DNA of 64,000 nucleotides from JAGREO01 sp020446285 (GCA_041398005.1 JAWKVP010000005.1:124001-188000); one strand, 5' to 3'. Shown: positions 51,662-61,014, counted from the stretch's first letter. The notes: generated by a model from the letters alone, not told the origin. Numbers and translations: made by a program.

Positions 51662-51866
51662 TTTGTTTTTACCACCACACGAATGTTGATAACAGAAATT
51701 TCAAAAAAATTTGTGGCAAAACACACAAATCAAAGCTGTTTTTATTTAAGAGATTAAACTTTAACTTCCAGAACTACTCGTTTTTCTTGAACCACTTGCC
51801 GATTGCACGCGCATGAAGAGAAAATCGGTTTCACCCGGCCTCGATTTCGCCTCATTCGGCGACCTG

Positions 51867-54050
51867 TCAAGCCCCCTTGCGTCTGCGACTGGCACCCCGC
51901 TTCCTCGCCTCTGCCGCCTTGCGTTTTTCGGCTCTTGTGTTTGACGGTTTCCAGGGTTTGAGGTCGGATTTGACCGTGGTCGGTTTGCCCATGAGTTCGC
52001 CGTCTTCCAGACGCTTGATCTCGTCGCGCAGGCGGGCGGCTTCCTCGAATTCGAGGTTGGCGGCGGCATCGCGCATCTTCTTTTCGAGTTCGCCGATATG
52101 CGCCTGCAGGTCGAGGCCAGTGAGCTGAACGGCGTCGGGGCCGATATCGACGGTGACGTAATCGCCTTCGCTCGTCGACTGGATGATATCGTCGATATTT
52201 TTCCTGATGGTCTGCGGGGTGATCCCGTGTTCCTCATTATACGCCAGCTGCTTGTTGCGGCGGCGCTCGGTCTCGTCGATGGCGGCCTTGAGCGAACCCG
52301 TCACCTTGTCGGCGTAGAGGATGCAGCGGCCGTCGACATTGCGGGCGGCACGACCGATGGTCTGTACCAGCGAGCGTTCCGAGCGCAGATACCCCTCCTT
52401 GTCGGCGTCGAGGATGGCAACGAGGCCGCATTCGGGAATGTCGAGCCCCTCGCGCAGGAGATTGATGCCGACCAGCACATCGAACTTGCCGAGACGCAAA
52501 TCGCGAACGATCTCGATGCGTTCCAGCGTGTCGATGTCGGAGTGCATGTAGCGTACGCGCACGCCCTGCTCGTGCAGATATTCCGAAAGATCCTCGGCCA
52601 TGCGCTTGGTCAGCGTGGTCACCAGCGTGCGCAGGCCCTTCTCGCGCATGTCGTTGCATTCGGCGAGGAGATCGTCGACCTGATGCTCCACCGGGCGGAC
52701 GATGACGACCGGATCGACGAGCCCGGTCGGGCGGATGACCTGTTCGACGAAGACGCCGGCCGTGCGTTCCATCTCCCAGTCGCCGGGGGTCGCCGAGACA
52801 TAGACCGTCTGCGGCCGCATCGCTTCCCACTCCTCGAACTTCAGCGGGCGGTTGTCGCGACAGGACGGCAGGCGGAATCCGAAATCGGCGAGCGTCTTCT
52901 TGCGGGCGAAATCGCCCTTGTACATGCCGCCGAGCTGGGGCACGCCGACATGGCTCTCGTCGACGAAAAGCAGCGCGTTTTCCGGAATGTACTCGAAGAG
53001 CGTCGGCGGCGGCTCGCCGGGCTTGCGGCCGGTGAGATAGCGTGAATAGTTCTCGATGCCGGGACAGCTTCCGGTGGTGAGGATCATCTCCAGATCGGCC
53101 ATCGTCCGCTGTTCGATGCGCTCGGCCTCGAGCGGCATGCCACGAGCATTGAAATCGGCGAGCGTCTCCTTGAGCTCGATCTTGATCCCCTCCACCGCCT
53201 GCTGCAGCGTCGGCTTCGGGGTCACATAGTGGCTGTTGGGATAGAGGCGGATGCTCTGCAGCTTTTCCGTCTTCTTGCCGGTGAGCGGGTCGAAGGCATC
53301 GATGCGGTCGATCTCGTCGCCGAAGAGGGAGATGCGCCAGGCAGTGTCGTCGAGATGGGCGGGAAAGATCTCCAGCGTGTCGCCCTTGGAGCGGAAGGCT
53401 CCGCGCGAGAAATCGAGCTCGTTACGGCGATATTGCAGCTCGACGAGGGCACGCAACAGGCGCTGGCGCTCGACCGTCTGCCCCGTCTTCAGCGTCATGG
53501 TCATCGACGCATAGACCTCGGGCGAGCCTATACCGTAGATGCAGGAGACCGAGGCGACGATGATGACATCGTCGCGTTCGAACAGTGCCCGGGTTGCCGA
53601 ATGGCGCATCCGGTCGATCTGTTCGTTCACCGACGCCGTCTTCTCGATATAGGTGTCCGAACGGGGCACATAGGCTTCCGGCTGGTAGTAGTCGTAATAG
53701 CTGACGAAATACTCCACCGCATTGTCCGGAAAGAAATTCCGGAACTCGCCATAGAGCTGGGCGGCAAGGATCTTGTTGGGGGCGAGAATGATCGCCGGCC
53801 GCTGCATTTCGGCGATTACATGCGCCATGGTGAAGGTCTTGCCCGACCCGGTCACGCCGAGAAGGACCTGATCGCGATCGCCGCCGCGAACCCCTTCGAG
53901 CAATGCGGCGATCGCCGCCGGCTGGTCGCCCGACGGGCCGAAATCCGAAACGAGCCCGAACGGTCTGCCGCCTTCCGGACGCTGTATCAGTTCCGGTGCG
54001 TGCGCCGCCGCGCGAAGCATGTCGAGTGCCGATGATCCATCCTGCTGCAT
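51867..54050 (-). CDS. uvrB: Excinuclease ABC subunit B
   Basis: This 727-residue DNA-damage recognition helicase has Walker A GVTGSGKT (65-72), the beta-hairpin region VSYYDYYQPEAYVPRSDTYI, helicase motif VDESHVGVPQ, motif VI QTIGRAARN, and a C-terminal UVR domain (LEKKMRDAAANLEFEEAARL) that binds UvrC. The tail is Lys/Arg-rich. The ATG at 54050 gives a short N-terminal extension (MQQDGSSALDMLRAA); the ATG at 54017 is also possible. An earlier frame start lies inside the divergent aldolase gene. Confidence 0.96.
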   Translation of the reverse strand: MQQDGSSALDMLRAAAHAPELIQRPEGGRPFGLVSDFGPSGDQPAAIAALLEGVRGGDRDQVLLGVTGSGKTFTMAHVIAEMQRPAIILAPNKILAAQLYGEFRNFFPDNAVEYFVSYYDYYQPEAYVPRSDTYIEKTASVNEQIDRMRHSATRALFERDDVIIVASVSCIYGIGSPEVYASMTMTLKTGQTVERQRLLRALVELQYRRNELDFSRGAFRSKGDTLEIFPAHLDDTAWRISLFGDEIDRIDAFDPLTGKKTEKLQSIRLYPNSHYVTPKPTLQQAVEGIKIELKETLADFNARGMPLEAERIEQRTMADLEMILTTGSCPGIENYSRYLTGRKPGEPPPTLFEYIPENALLFVDESHVGVPQLGGMYKGDFARKKTLADFGFRLPSCRDNRPLKFEEWEAMRPQTVYVSATPGDWEMERTAGVFVEQVIRPTGLVDPVVIVRPVEHQVDDLLAECNDMREKGLRTLVTTLTKRMAEDLSEYLHEQGVRVRYMHSDIDTLERIEIVRDLRLGKFDVLVGINLLREGLDIPECGLVAILDADKEGYLRSERSLVQTIGRAARNVDGRCILYADKVTGSLKAAIDETERRRNKQLAYNEEHGITPQTIRKNIDDIIQSTSEGDYVTVDIGPDAVQLTGLDLQAHIGELEKKMRDAAANLEFEEAARLRDEIKRLEDGELMGKPTTVKSDLKPWKPSNTRAEKRKAAEARKRGASRRRKGA

Positions 54051-54189
54051 GCTCACAGGATGCCGTGGCGACGATGCGCTTGCAAGGCCGCCGCCGATCA
54101 CTCCTGCCAGCCTGCGCGCTTGCCAAGCCGCACCCCCGGTCGTACCGTCCGCCCGCCAGTTTCCATGCGACATCGAGGGGGGAGAGATC

Positions 54190-54981
54190 ATGCGCAAGAA
54201 CAGGCTTCGCGAACTGTGGGCCCAGGGCAAGGGCACCGCCAATGCCTGGTGTTCCACACCGTCCAGCTTCACCGCCGAGCTGATGGCCCATCAGGGCTGG
54301 GAATCAGTCACCATCGACTGCCAGCACGGCCTGATCGACTATCAGACCGCCGTCACCATGTTGCAGGCCATATCCACCACCGACACCGTGCCGATGGTGC
54401 GGGTTCCGTGGCGGGAGCCCGGCATTCTCATGAAGATGCTCGATGCGGGCAGCTACGGCGTCATCTGCCCGATGGTGAATACCGTCGGGGAGGCGAAGGA
54501 ACTGGTGGAAGCCTGCTCCTACCCGCCGCTCGGCCAGCGCAGCTTCGGGCCGATCCGCGCCACCGTCTATGGCGGTGCCGACTATCACCAGCACGCCAAT
54601 GACGAAATCCTCGTGATCGCGATGATCGAGACCAAGACGGCACTCGCGAATGTCGACGAGATCATGGCCGTCGAGGGCCTTGACGGGCTCTATGTCGGCC
54701 CTGCCGATCTCGCCATCTCGCTCGGGGTGACCCCCGGATTCGATCCGACCGATCAGACGGTGCTCGACGCGATTGCGAAGATCCTCGCCGCCGCCAAGAA
54801 GCACGGAAAGTTCGCCGGCATCCATTGCGGCTATCCCGCTTTCGGCAAGCGCATGATCGAGGACGGCTTCGATTTCGTCACGCTCATGAACGACACCCGC
54901 ATCATGAACCTCAAGGCCCAGGAGTTCCTCGAGGAATTTCGCTCCGCACCGTCCGGCGGGCCGCAGAGCTCGACCTACTGA
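54190..54981 (+). CDS. HpcH/HpaI-family class II aldolase
   Basis: This 263-residue metal-dependent pyruvate aldolase/citrate-lyase-like enzyme has WESVTIDCQHGLIDY, VRVPWREPGILMKMLDAGSYG, IAMIETKTALANVDEI and VGPADLAISLG, covering the acidic metal ligands and the catalytic arginine. Family members split 4-hydroxy-2-ketoacids to pyruvate plus an aldehyde. The ATG at 54190 follows GGGGGGAGAG. It is followed 13 bases later by a 2-hydroxyacid dehydrogenase, suggesting a shared sugar-acid or hydroxyacid pathway. It is divergent from uvrB. Confidence 0.92.
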   Translation: MRKNRLRELWAQGKGTANAWCSTPSSFTAELMAHQGWESVTIDCQHGLIDYQTAVTMLQAISTTDTVPMVRVPWREPGILMKMLDAGSYGVICPMVNTVGEAKELVEACSYPPLGQRSFGPIRATVYGGADYHQHANDEILVIAMIETKTALANVDEIMAVEGLDGLYVGPADLAISLGVTPGFDPTDQTVLDAIAKILAAAKKHGKFAGIHCGYPAFGKRMIEDGFDFVTLMNDTRIMNLKAQEFLEEFRSAPSGGPQSSTY

Positions 54982-54994
54982 GCGCGCACCGCCC

Positions 54995-55951
54995 ATGACC
55001 AGGGTCGCCGTTATCGGCCATGTGCGCGAGGAAGCCATCTCGCTTCTTCGCGCACGCCCGGAGATCAGGATCGATGCCGCCCCGGACGGGCCAGCGGACG
55101 GCTTTCGCGACATCGTTGCCACGGCCGATGCGATCCTCTTGCGCACATCGAGGCTGGATCGCGAGCTGATCGCGACGGCACCGGCGCTCAAGGTCGTCTC
55201 ACGGCATGGCGTCGGCTTCGACAATGTCGATGTCGCGGCCCTGAACGAGCGGCGCATTCCGCTTTGCGTGGCGGCCACCGCCAACAATATCTCGGTGGCC
55301 GAACACGCGATCTTCATGATGCTGGAACTGGCCAAGGCCGGCCGGGCCCATGATGCCGCCGTGCGCGACAATCGCTGGTCGATCCGTCTGGAAACCCGCG
55401 CGATCGAGCTTTTCGGCGCACGTCTGCTCATCGTCGGACTCGGGCGAATCGGCAAGGCAGTTGCCAGCCGTGCTGCGGCTTTCGGCATGGATGTGACCGC
55501 GATCGATCCGTACATCGATGATGCCGTCTTCGCCGGCGCCGGCTGTGCCCGGGTGACGGATATAGCGGCAGCACTCGCCGGAGCGGATTTCGTGAGCCTG
55601 CATGTTCCACTCGACGACACGACCCGGAACATGATCGACAGGAATGCGCTCGCCTCGATGAAATCCGGGGCCATTCTCGTCAATACCGCACGCGGTGGCC
55701 TCATCGACGAGAAGGCGCTGGCCGAGGCACTGGCCACGGGTGGCATACGCGCAGCCGGCCTCGACGTGTTCGAGGCCGAGCCGCCACCCGCCAGCCACCC
55801 GCTCTTCGGCCAGGACAATGTCCTCCTCTCACCGCACAGTGCCGGCGTGACGGAACAATCCATGCTGCGCATGGGCACGGAAGCCGCACAGAATATCCTC
55901 GACGTCCTCGACGGCCGACCGGACCCATCGGTGATCGTCAACGGGTTGTAG
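54995..55951 (+). CDS. D-isomer specific 2-hydroxyacid dehydrogenase (SerA-like)
   Basis: This 318-residue NAD(P)-dependent enzyme has the Rossmann motif VGLGRIGKAVA and the catalytic triad in NTARGGLIDE (Arg), DVFEAEPP (Glu) and SPHSAGVTE (His). There is no ACT or intervening domain as in full-length SerA, so it is more likely a catabolic phosphoglycerate-, glyoxylate- or hydroxypyruvate-type dehydrogenase. It is 13 bases after the aldolase and probably co-transcribed. The substrate is inferred only from this pairing. Confidence 0.9.
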   Translation: MTRVAVIGHVREEAISLLRARPEIRIDAAPDGPADGFRDIVATADAILLRTSRLDRELIATAPALKVVSRHGVGFDNVDVAALNERRIPLCVAATANNISVAEHAIFMMLELAKAGRAHDAAVRDNRWSIRLETRAIELFGARLLIVGLGRIGKAVASRAAAFGMDVTAIDPYIDDAVFAGAGCARVTDIAAALAGADFVSLHVPLDDTTRNMIDRNALASMKSGAILVNTARGGLIDEKALAEALATGGIRAAGLDVFEAEPPPASHPLFGQDNVLLSPHSAGVTEQSMLRMGTEAAQNILDVLDGRPDPSVIVNGL

Positions 55952-56084
55952 CATCGAGGGGCTCTCGTACCGTCACACGGTCCTACACCACCTGACGTAC
56001 GGGTTTCCCCTCCGACATGACCTCCTCCCCCGTATCCGGACAATTCCGCCTTGGCGAGACGTCCGTGCCTGCGGAGGGCCAGGG

Positions 56085-56456
56085 CTAGGAGTTGATCTTG
56101 CTGTTCGCGGCTTTTCTTCCCTTTTTTCCGGCCCGCATCGCTGCCTCGATGGCCAGTCCGGCCCAGGGGTGCATGGCTTCGGGGGAATCGAGGGCATCGT
56201 CGGGGGCGGTCATGTAGGAGGGTATGCGAATCTGGCCGGTCTTGCGGCCATAAGTGAAGGGGGCGCAGCCTTCTTCCTCGAAATGAGGGCGGGTCGTGTC
56301 GTCGACCTTGAGATAGAGCTGCTCGCTTGCAATGAGCGCGAACATCCGCTCATGCAGGAAAATGCCGTGGCCACCGAACATGCGCTTGCTCATAACAGGG
56401 CCGAGCGGTTCGAGCAGTTCAAGGGCGTGTGCGAGGGCGCCTTCATTGCCGTCCAT
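56085..56456 (-). CDS. TfoX N-terminal domain protein
   Basis: This 123-residue protein has the TfoX/YjdI N-domain seen in KRMFGGHGIFLHERMFALIA and QLYLKVDDTTRPHFEEEGCAPFTY. Full TfoX regulates competence in gammaproteobacteria, but single-domain relatives are widespread and of unknown role. The C-terminus is basic (AGKKGRKAANSK). It begins three bases after the stop of the HisC-like gene and is probably co-transcribed with it. Confidence 0.88.
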   Translation of the reverse strand: MDGNEGALAHALELLEPLGPVMSKRMFGGHGIFLHERMFALIASEQLYLKVDDTTRPHFEEEGCAPFTYGRKTGQIRIPSYMTAPDDALDSPEAMHPWAGLAIEAAMRAGKKGRKAANSKINS

Positions 56457-56459
56457 GGC

Positions 56460-57569
56460 TCAAAACCCCTTGTGCACGAGCTCGCTCAGGCATTCGGCGA
56501 AGATTGCCCGCTCGCGGCGATTGCCTACGGTCACGCGGATGCATCGATCGAGTGGCGCAACGCCGGGCATGCGGATGAACACTCCCCGTTCGTCGAGCGC
56601 GCGCTGCAGTCTGCGTGACCGCTCGCCTGCGCCCGTGTCGATGGCGACGAAATTGGTCATCGACGGCAATGCGCGCATGCCCAGTTCCCCGGCGATCCGG
56701 CCATATTCGGCGCGGCCGGTCTCGACTTCGCGACAGACGGAAGCGAGAAAACCGGTATCGTCGAGCGAAGCCATGGCAGCGGCCTGGGCTAGGCGGTTGA
56801 CGCCGAAATGGTTGCGGATCTTGCCCAGTCCGATGATCAGCGCCTCATGGGCGATGGCGTAGCCGATGCGCGCGCCGGCGAGCCCGTGTGCCTTGGAAAA
56901 GGTACGAAGGCGGATGACCGAAGGGTTGGACGTGTCGATCGCGGGAACGATGCCGTCTGCGGCGAAATCCGCATAGGCCTCGTCAAGGACGAGCAGGACG
57001 CCTTGCGGAACCCTGGCGATCATGGCATCGATCGTGCCTGCCTCGTGCCAGCTCCCCATGGGATTGTCGGGGTTGGAAATGTAGAGGAGACGCGCGCCGG
57101 TCCTGCGTGCCGCATCGAGCAGGCCTTGCGGATCCTCGCGATCATCGCGATAGGGTACGGCCTCGATGACACCACCGAACCCGGCGATATGATAAGTGAA
57201 GGTGGGATAGGCGCCGAGCGAGGTCACGACCGGTTGTCCGGGCTCCACCGTCATGCGGACGATATTGCCGAGAATCTCGTCGATGCCGGCACCGACGAGG
57301 ACTTCCTCGACGCGGACATCATGCAGGCGGGCCAGCTTCGTGCGCAGTTCCAGGCTTTCGGGATCGCCATACAGGCTTGCCGTCGCGGCCGCCTCGATCA
57401 TTGCGGCCCGTGCCGCGGGCGACGGACCGAACGCGCTCTCATTGGCGCCGATACGGGCGCGGAAGGGACACCCGGAGCGCCGTTCAAGCGTTTCCGGGCC
57501 GATGAACGGCACGGCTGCCGGCAGGCTCTCGACCAGCGGAGTAAAGGGGATCGATGGCATTTTGCTCAT
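56460..57569 (-). CDS. hisC: Histidinol-phosphate aminotransferase-like class I/II enzyme
   Basis: This 369-residue PLP enzyme has ANESAFGPSPAA at the N-terminus, YISNPDNPMG, LDEAYADFA and the Schiff-base lysine Lys226 in RTFSKAHGLAGARIGYA, followed by the phosphate-binding arginine. It would convert imidazole-acetol phosphate to histidinol phosphate, or act on aromatic amino acids. The ATG at 57569 (MSKMPSIPF) is preferred over a longer arginine-rich frame. No other his genes adjoin, so a paralogous transaminase role is possible. Confidence 0.88.
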   Translation of the reverse strand: MSKMPSIPFTPLVESLPAAVPFIGPETLERRSGCPFRARIGANESAFGPSPAARAAMIEAAATASLYGDPESLELRTKLARLHDVRVEEVLVGAGIDEILGNIVRMTVEPGQPVVTSLGAYPTFTYHIAGFGGVIEAVPYRDDREDPQGLLDAARRTGARLLYISNPDNPMGSWHEAGTIDAMIARVPQGVLLVLDEAYADFAADGIVPAIDTSNPSVIRLRTFSKAHGLAGARIGYAIAHEALIIGLGKIRNHFGVNRLAQAAAMASLDDTGFLASVCREVETGRAEYGRIAGELGMRALPSMTNFVAIDTGAGERSRRLQRALDERGVFIRMPGVAPLDRCIRVTVGNRRERAIFAECLSELVHKGF

Positions 57570-57782
57570 GGATTCAGGACCCCGGCGTTTTCGGGCGTGG
57601 TGTTTCACCGATGTTGAGCAGGCGGATCCTGATCCCGCAAGTCTGCTGACAGGCCCGTCGCCACGCGTGCCCTGTTCATCCGCCGGTACAGTTCGCGTTC
57701 TATGGGCAAGTCGATGGCAGCGGGTCTATACTTCCGGTCAACGCGGTCGCTGTCCGGCCGCTTTTGCCAAGGGGAAGGACGG

Positions 57783-58706
57783 GTGGCAAGAACCCTTCAC
57801 GTCGCAGCGGCCCAGATGGGGCCGATCGCGAAAGACGAACAGCGTTCGAGTGCGGTGTCGCGGATGGTGGCAATGATGCGGGAAGCGGCAGCGCGCGGCG
57901 CCGGGCTGGTGGTCTTTCCGGAACTCGCGCTGACGACCTTCTTTCCGCGCTGGTACATCGACGATCAGGCTGAACTCGACGGCTGGTTCGAGCGGGGTGC
58001 CATGCCCAACGAGGCGACGCTGCCATTGTTCGAGACGGCGAAGGAACTCGGGATCGGATTCTGTTTCGGATATGCCGAACTCACCGCCGACGGACATCAT
58101 TTCAACACATCCATCCTTGTCGACGGCGACGGCGCAGTCGTTGGCAAATATCGCAAGGTGCATCTGCCGGGCCATCGCGAACACGAACCGGAACGACCGT
58201 TCCAGCATCTGGAGAAACGCTATTTCGAACCCGGTGATTACGGCTTTCGAACCTTCGATGCCTTCGGCGGACGTCTTGGCATGTGCATCTGCAACGATCG
58301 CCGCTGGCCGGAAACCTGGCGGGTCATGGGGTTGCAGGGAGTCGAAATGGTAGCGCTCGGCTACAATACGCCGTGGCACTATCCGCTCGCGCCAGAACAC
58401 GATCATCTGCAGAACTTCCACAATCACCTGTCGATGCAGGCGGGCGCCTACCAGAACGGAACCTGGGTCGTCGGGGTTGCGAAATGCGGTGTGGAGGAAG
58501 GCTGCCTGATGATCGGCCAGAGCGCGATCATCGCACCCACGGGCGAGATCGTTGCCATGTGTTCAACGCTTGGTGATGAAGTGATCACGGCGGTATGTGA
58601 CCTCGATCGATGTCAGGAAATCAGGAACAACATCTTCAATTTCGCCCTGCATCGCCAGCCACAGCATTATCAGGCCATCGCCGATGAGGAAAAGCCCGGT
58701 GGTTGA
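57783..58706 (+). CDS. N-carbamoyl-D-amino acid amidohydrolase
   Basis: This 307-residue nitrilase-superfamily amidase closely follows the Agrobacterium D-carbamoylase pattern, for example VFPELALTTFFPRW, YRKVHLPGHREHEPERPFQ, ICNDRRWPETWRVMGLQG and the ending FALHRQPQHYQAIA. The catalytic triad is Glu47, Lys125 and Cys170. It hydrolyses N-carbamoyl-D-amino acids to free D-amino acids, CO2 and ammonia. The start is GTG 57783, supported by AAGGA five bases before it; the upstream frame is not credible. No hydantoinase is nearby. Confidence 0.92.
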   Translation: MARTLHVAAAQMGPIAKDEQRSSAVSRMVAMMREAAARGAGLVVFPELALTTFFPRWYIDDQAELDGWFERGAMPNEATLPLFETAKELGIGFCFGYAELTADGHHFNTSILVDGDGAVVGKYRKVHLPGHREHEPERPFQHLEKRYFEPGDYGFRTFDAFGGRLGMCICNDRRWPETWRVMGLQGVEMVALGYNTPWHYPLAPEHDHLQNFHNHLSMQAGAYQNGTWVVGVAKCGVEEGCLMIGQSAIIAPTGEIVAMCSTLGDEVITAVCDLDRCQEIRNNIFNFALHRQPQHYQAIADEEKPGG

Positions 58707-58748
58707 CCCGAACCGTCCAGTGCCGGCGGCCGAGACGGCAAGCCGATT

Positions 58749-59015
58749 CTATTCCCTTCCAGCGGCCTCTTCCGCCGCCCGCTTCCTTGCCCATTCGAGA
58801 GCCGTTCCACTGTCGGCGATATCGCCGTCGGGGAGGAGATAGAAACCCACGAGACGGCTGTCACGATGCTCGTCCGGCTTGTCATAGCATTGCACGTCGG
58901 CCAGCGTACGGTAGCAGAGGACGATGATCTGGTCCTCCGGGTATGGATCGCTCGCGCCACAGGCTGAAAGCATGAGCAGTCCGGCGATCGGCAGGAAGCG
59001 GATGGGTAAGTTCAT
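58749..59015 (-). CDS. Small lipoprotein
   Basis: This 88-residue predicted lipoprotein has the signal MNLPIRFLPIAGLLML followed by a lipobox LSAC with Cys19, and a mature part of about 70 residues with two cysteines (VLCYRTLADVQCYD) that could form a disulphide. No family is recognised. It converges with the D-carbamoylase gene and is preceded by a 161-base gap on its own strand in which no clear promoter was found. Confidence 0.8.
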   Translation of the reverse strand: MNLPIRFLPIAGLLMLSACGASDPYPEDQIIVLCYRTLADVQCYDKPDEHRDSRLVGFYLLPDGDIADSGTALEWARKRAAEEAAGRE

Positions 59016-59176
59016 GAGCCGAGATTACATGTGCGCGAAAGCCCGGCGGCTACCAATCGATATCCGTCCTACGCCATGGTGACCGGCCGTTAGGCAAGGC
59101 ACGAACTGTCTGTGCGTGAAGTGTGACGAAATCGGAGATGTCCGGCAGCAGGAACAGTGCCTGCGGTCCGGCTTTC

Positions 59177-59632
59177 CTAGCTGCCCGTGCGCCTGATCGC
59201 CTGTACCGCCCTGTCGAGTTCCTGCAGGAAGCGCGAACGGTCCTGTCTGTTCATCGGTCGCCCGCCGCCCGTGATTTCTCCAGCCTCGCGGAGCCCGGTC
59301 AACAGGTTGCGCATGGCGAGGTCGTTGCCGATCGAATTCTCCGTGAAGGACCTGCCCTGGCCTGAAATGACCCGCGCTCCGGCTTTCACGCAGCGGTCGG
59401 CAAGCGGCACGTCGGACGTGATGGCGATATCGCCGGTCCCGATGCGCTCGGCAATCCAGTCATCGGCGCGATCCAGTCCTTCTTCGACCACGACCTTTTC
59501 GATGAGCGGACTATCCGGTGCGCGCAACCAATGGTTCGCTACCAGCCAGACCTTCAGACCGTAACGGCCGGCCACACGATAGGTCTCTTCCTTGACGGGA
59601 CACCCGTCGGCATCGACATAGATTTCCAGCAT
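59177..59632 (-). CDS. YaiI/YqxD family protein (DUF188)
   Basis: This 151-residue protein of the YaiI/YqxD family has a PIN-like fold with the conserved YVDADGCPVKEE at the start, VVEEGLDRADDWI in the middle and TSDVPLADRCVKAGARVI. The conserved acidic residues suggest a nuclease-like site, but the activity is unproven. It ends in a basic helix typical of the family. It is divergent from the leucine catabolism operon. Confidence 0.9.
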   Translation of the reverse strand: MLEIYVDADGCPVKEETYRVAGRYGLKVWLVANHWLRAPDSPLIEKVVVEEGLDRADDWIAERIGTGDIAITSDVPLADRCVKAGARVISGQGRSFTENSIGNDLAMRNLLTGLREAGEITGGGRPMNRQDRSRFLQELDRAVQAIRRTGS

Positions 59633-59706
59633 GGCCGCTCTGATAGCAGGTTGCGCGGACGGATGCGACCGCTCACTGCCACCTCTCTCGACAAACCGTT
59701 TCTTTC

Positions 59707-59748
59707 GTCAGTCGGCGAAATGCCGGCACTTTGTATCGACTGACGATT
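59707..59748. promoter_or_regulatory. Perfect 10-bp inverted repeat upstream of the leucine catabolism operon
   Basis: TCGTCAGTCG (59707-59716) and CGACTGACGA (59739-59748) are perfect complements separated by 22 bases, so half-site centres are 32 bases apart, about three helical turns. The repeat lies 101 bases before the dehydrogenase start and 74 bases before the YaiI gene, a position suited to an operator for the divergent promoters. Confidence 0.5.
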
Positions 59749-59849
59749 CATGCTGCCATGCAGGCGCCCCGCTTGCATCGTGGCTATCGGCATTTCCTCG
59801 ACACGCTGTTATGGATGGATGTGGAGGCTGAAACCGGGAGTTGGTGTGC

Positions 59850-61013
59850 ATGTTCGTTCCGGGTCTGGATTTCGCGCTTGGCGAGGAGATCGACGGGTTG
59901 CGCGAGACCGTCGCCCGTTTCGCTCGCGAGAAGATCGCTTCAAGAGCGGCTGAAATCGACGCTACCAACTGCTTCCCCCGCGATCTCTGGACGGAGCTCG
60001 GGGAGCTCGGATTGCACGGGATCACGGTGGGGGAGACCTGGGGCGGTGCCGCCATGGGTTATCTGGCGCATGTGATCGCCATGGAGGAAATCAGCCGGGC
60101 TTCCGCATCCGTCGCCCTTTCCTACGGTGCCCATTCCAATCTCTGCGTCAACCAGATCCACCGCAACGGCAGCGACGCGCAAAAGCGCCGCTTTCTGCCG
60201 AAGCTGATCTCGGGCGAACATCTCGGTGCGCTGGCCATGAGCGAACCTGGGGCCGGCTCCGATGTGGTGTCGATGCGGCTTCGGGCTGAAAAACGCAATG
60301 ATCGCTACATTCTCAACGGCAACAAGATGTGGATCACCAACGGGCCGACGGCCGATGTGCTCGTTGTCTATGCAAAGACCGATCCCGATGCCGGGCCGCG
60401 CGGCATCACAGCCTTTCTGATCGAACGCGGGATGCCCGGTTTCTCGGCGGCACAGAAACTCGACAAGCTCGGCATGCGCGGCTCCGATACGGGTGAACTC
60501 GTCTTTGAAAATTGCGAGGTCCCGTTCGAGAATGTGCTCGGCGAGGAGGGCATGGGGGTGAATGTGCTGATGTCGGGACTCGACTATGAGCGCATCGTCC
60601 TTTCCGGCGGTCCGCTCGGGATCATGGCGGCGGCGATGGACGTGGTCATCCCCTATGTCCATGAGCGCGAACAGTTCGGCCGGCCGATCGGCACCTTCCA
60701 GCTCATGCAGGGCAAGCTTGCCGACATGTATGTGACGCTGAATACCGCGCGGGCCTATGTCTATGCCGTGGCAAGGGCAGCCGATCGTGGCGAGACGACG
60801 CGCAAGGACGCGGCAGGCTGTATTCTCTACAGCGCGGAAAAAGCCACATGGATGGCGCTCGAGGCGATCCAGTGCCTCGGCGGCAATGGCTACATCAACG
60901 ACTATCCGACGGGTCGCCTCCTGCGTGACGCCAAGCTCTACGAGATCGGCGCCGGCACATCCGAGATCCGCCGCATGCTGATCGGCCGCGAACTGTTCCG
61001 GGAGACCGCCTGA
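59850..61013 (+). CDS. ivd: Isovaleryl-CoA dehydrogenase
   Basis: This 387-residue acyl-CoA dehydrogenase family flavoenzyme oxidises isovaleryl-CoA to 3-methylcrotonyl-CoA in leucine breakdown. Visible signatures are MSEPGAGSDVVSM, KMWITNGPTADVLVVYAKT, and the base Glu247 in GLDYERIVLSGGPLG, the placement typical of isovaleryl-CoA dehydrogenases rather than other family members. The C-terminal YEIGAGTSEIRRMLIGREL is intact. ATG 59850 follows GGGAG. The carboxylase subunit begins one base after the stop. Confidence 0.95.
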   Translation: MFVPGLDFALGEEIDGLRETVARFAREKIASRAAEIDATNCFPRDLWTELGELGLHGITVGETWGGAAMGYLAHVIAMEEISRASASVALSYGAHSNLCVNQIHRNGSDAQKRRFLPKLISGEHLGALAMSEPGAGSDVVSMRLRAEKRNDRYILNGNKMWITNGPTADVLVVYAKTDPDAGPRGITAFLIERGMPGFSAAQKLDKLGMRGSDTGELVFENCEVPFENVLGEEGMGVNVLMSGLDYERIVLSGGPLGIMAAAMDVVIPYVHEREQFGRPIGTFQLMQGKLADMYVTLNTARAYVYAVARAADRGETTRKDAAGCILYSAEKATWMALEAIQCLGGNGYINDYPTGRLLRDAKLYEIGAGTSEIRRMLIGRELFRETA

Positions 61014-61014
61014 G

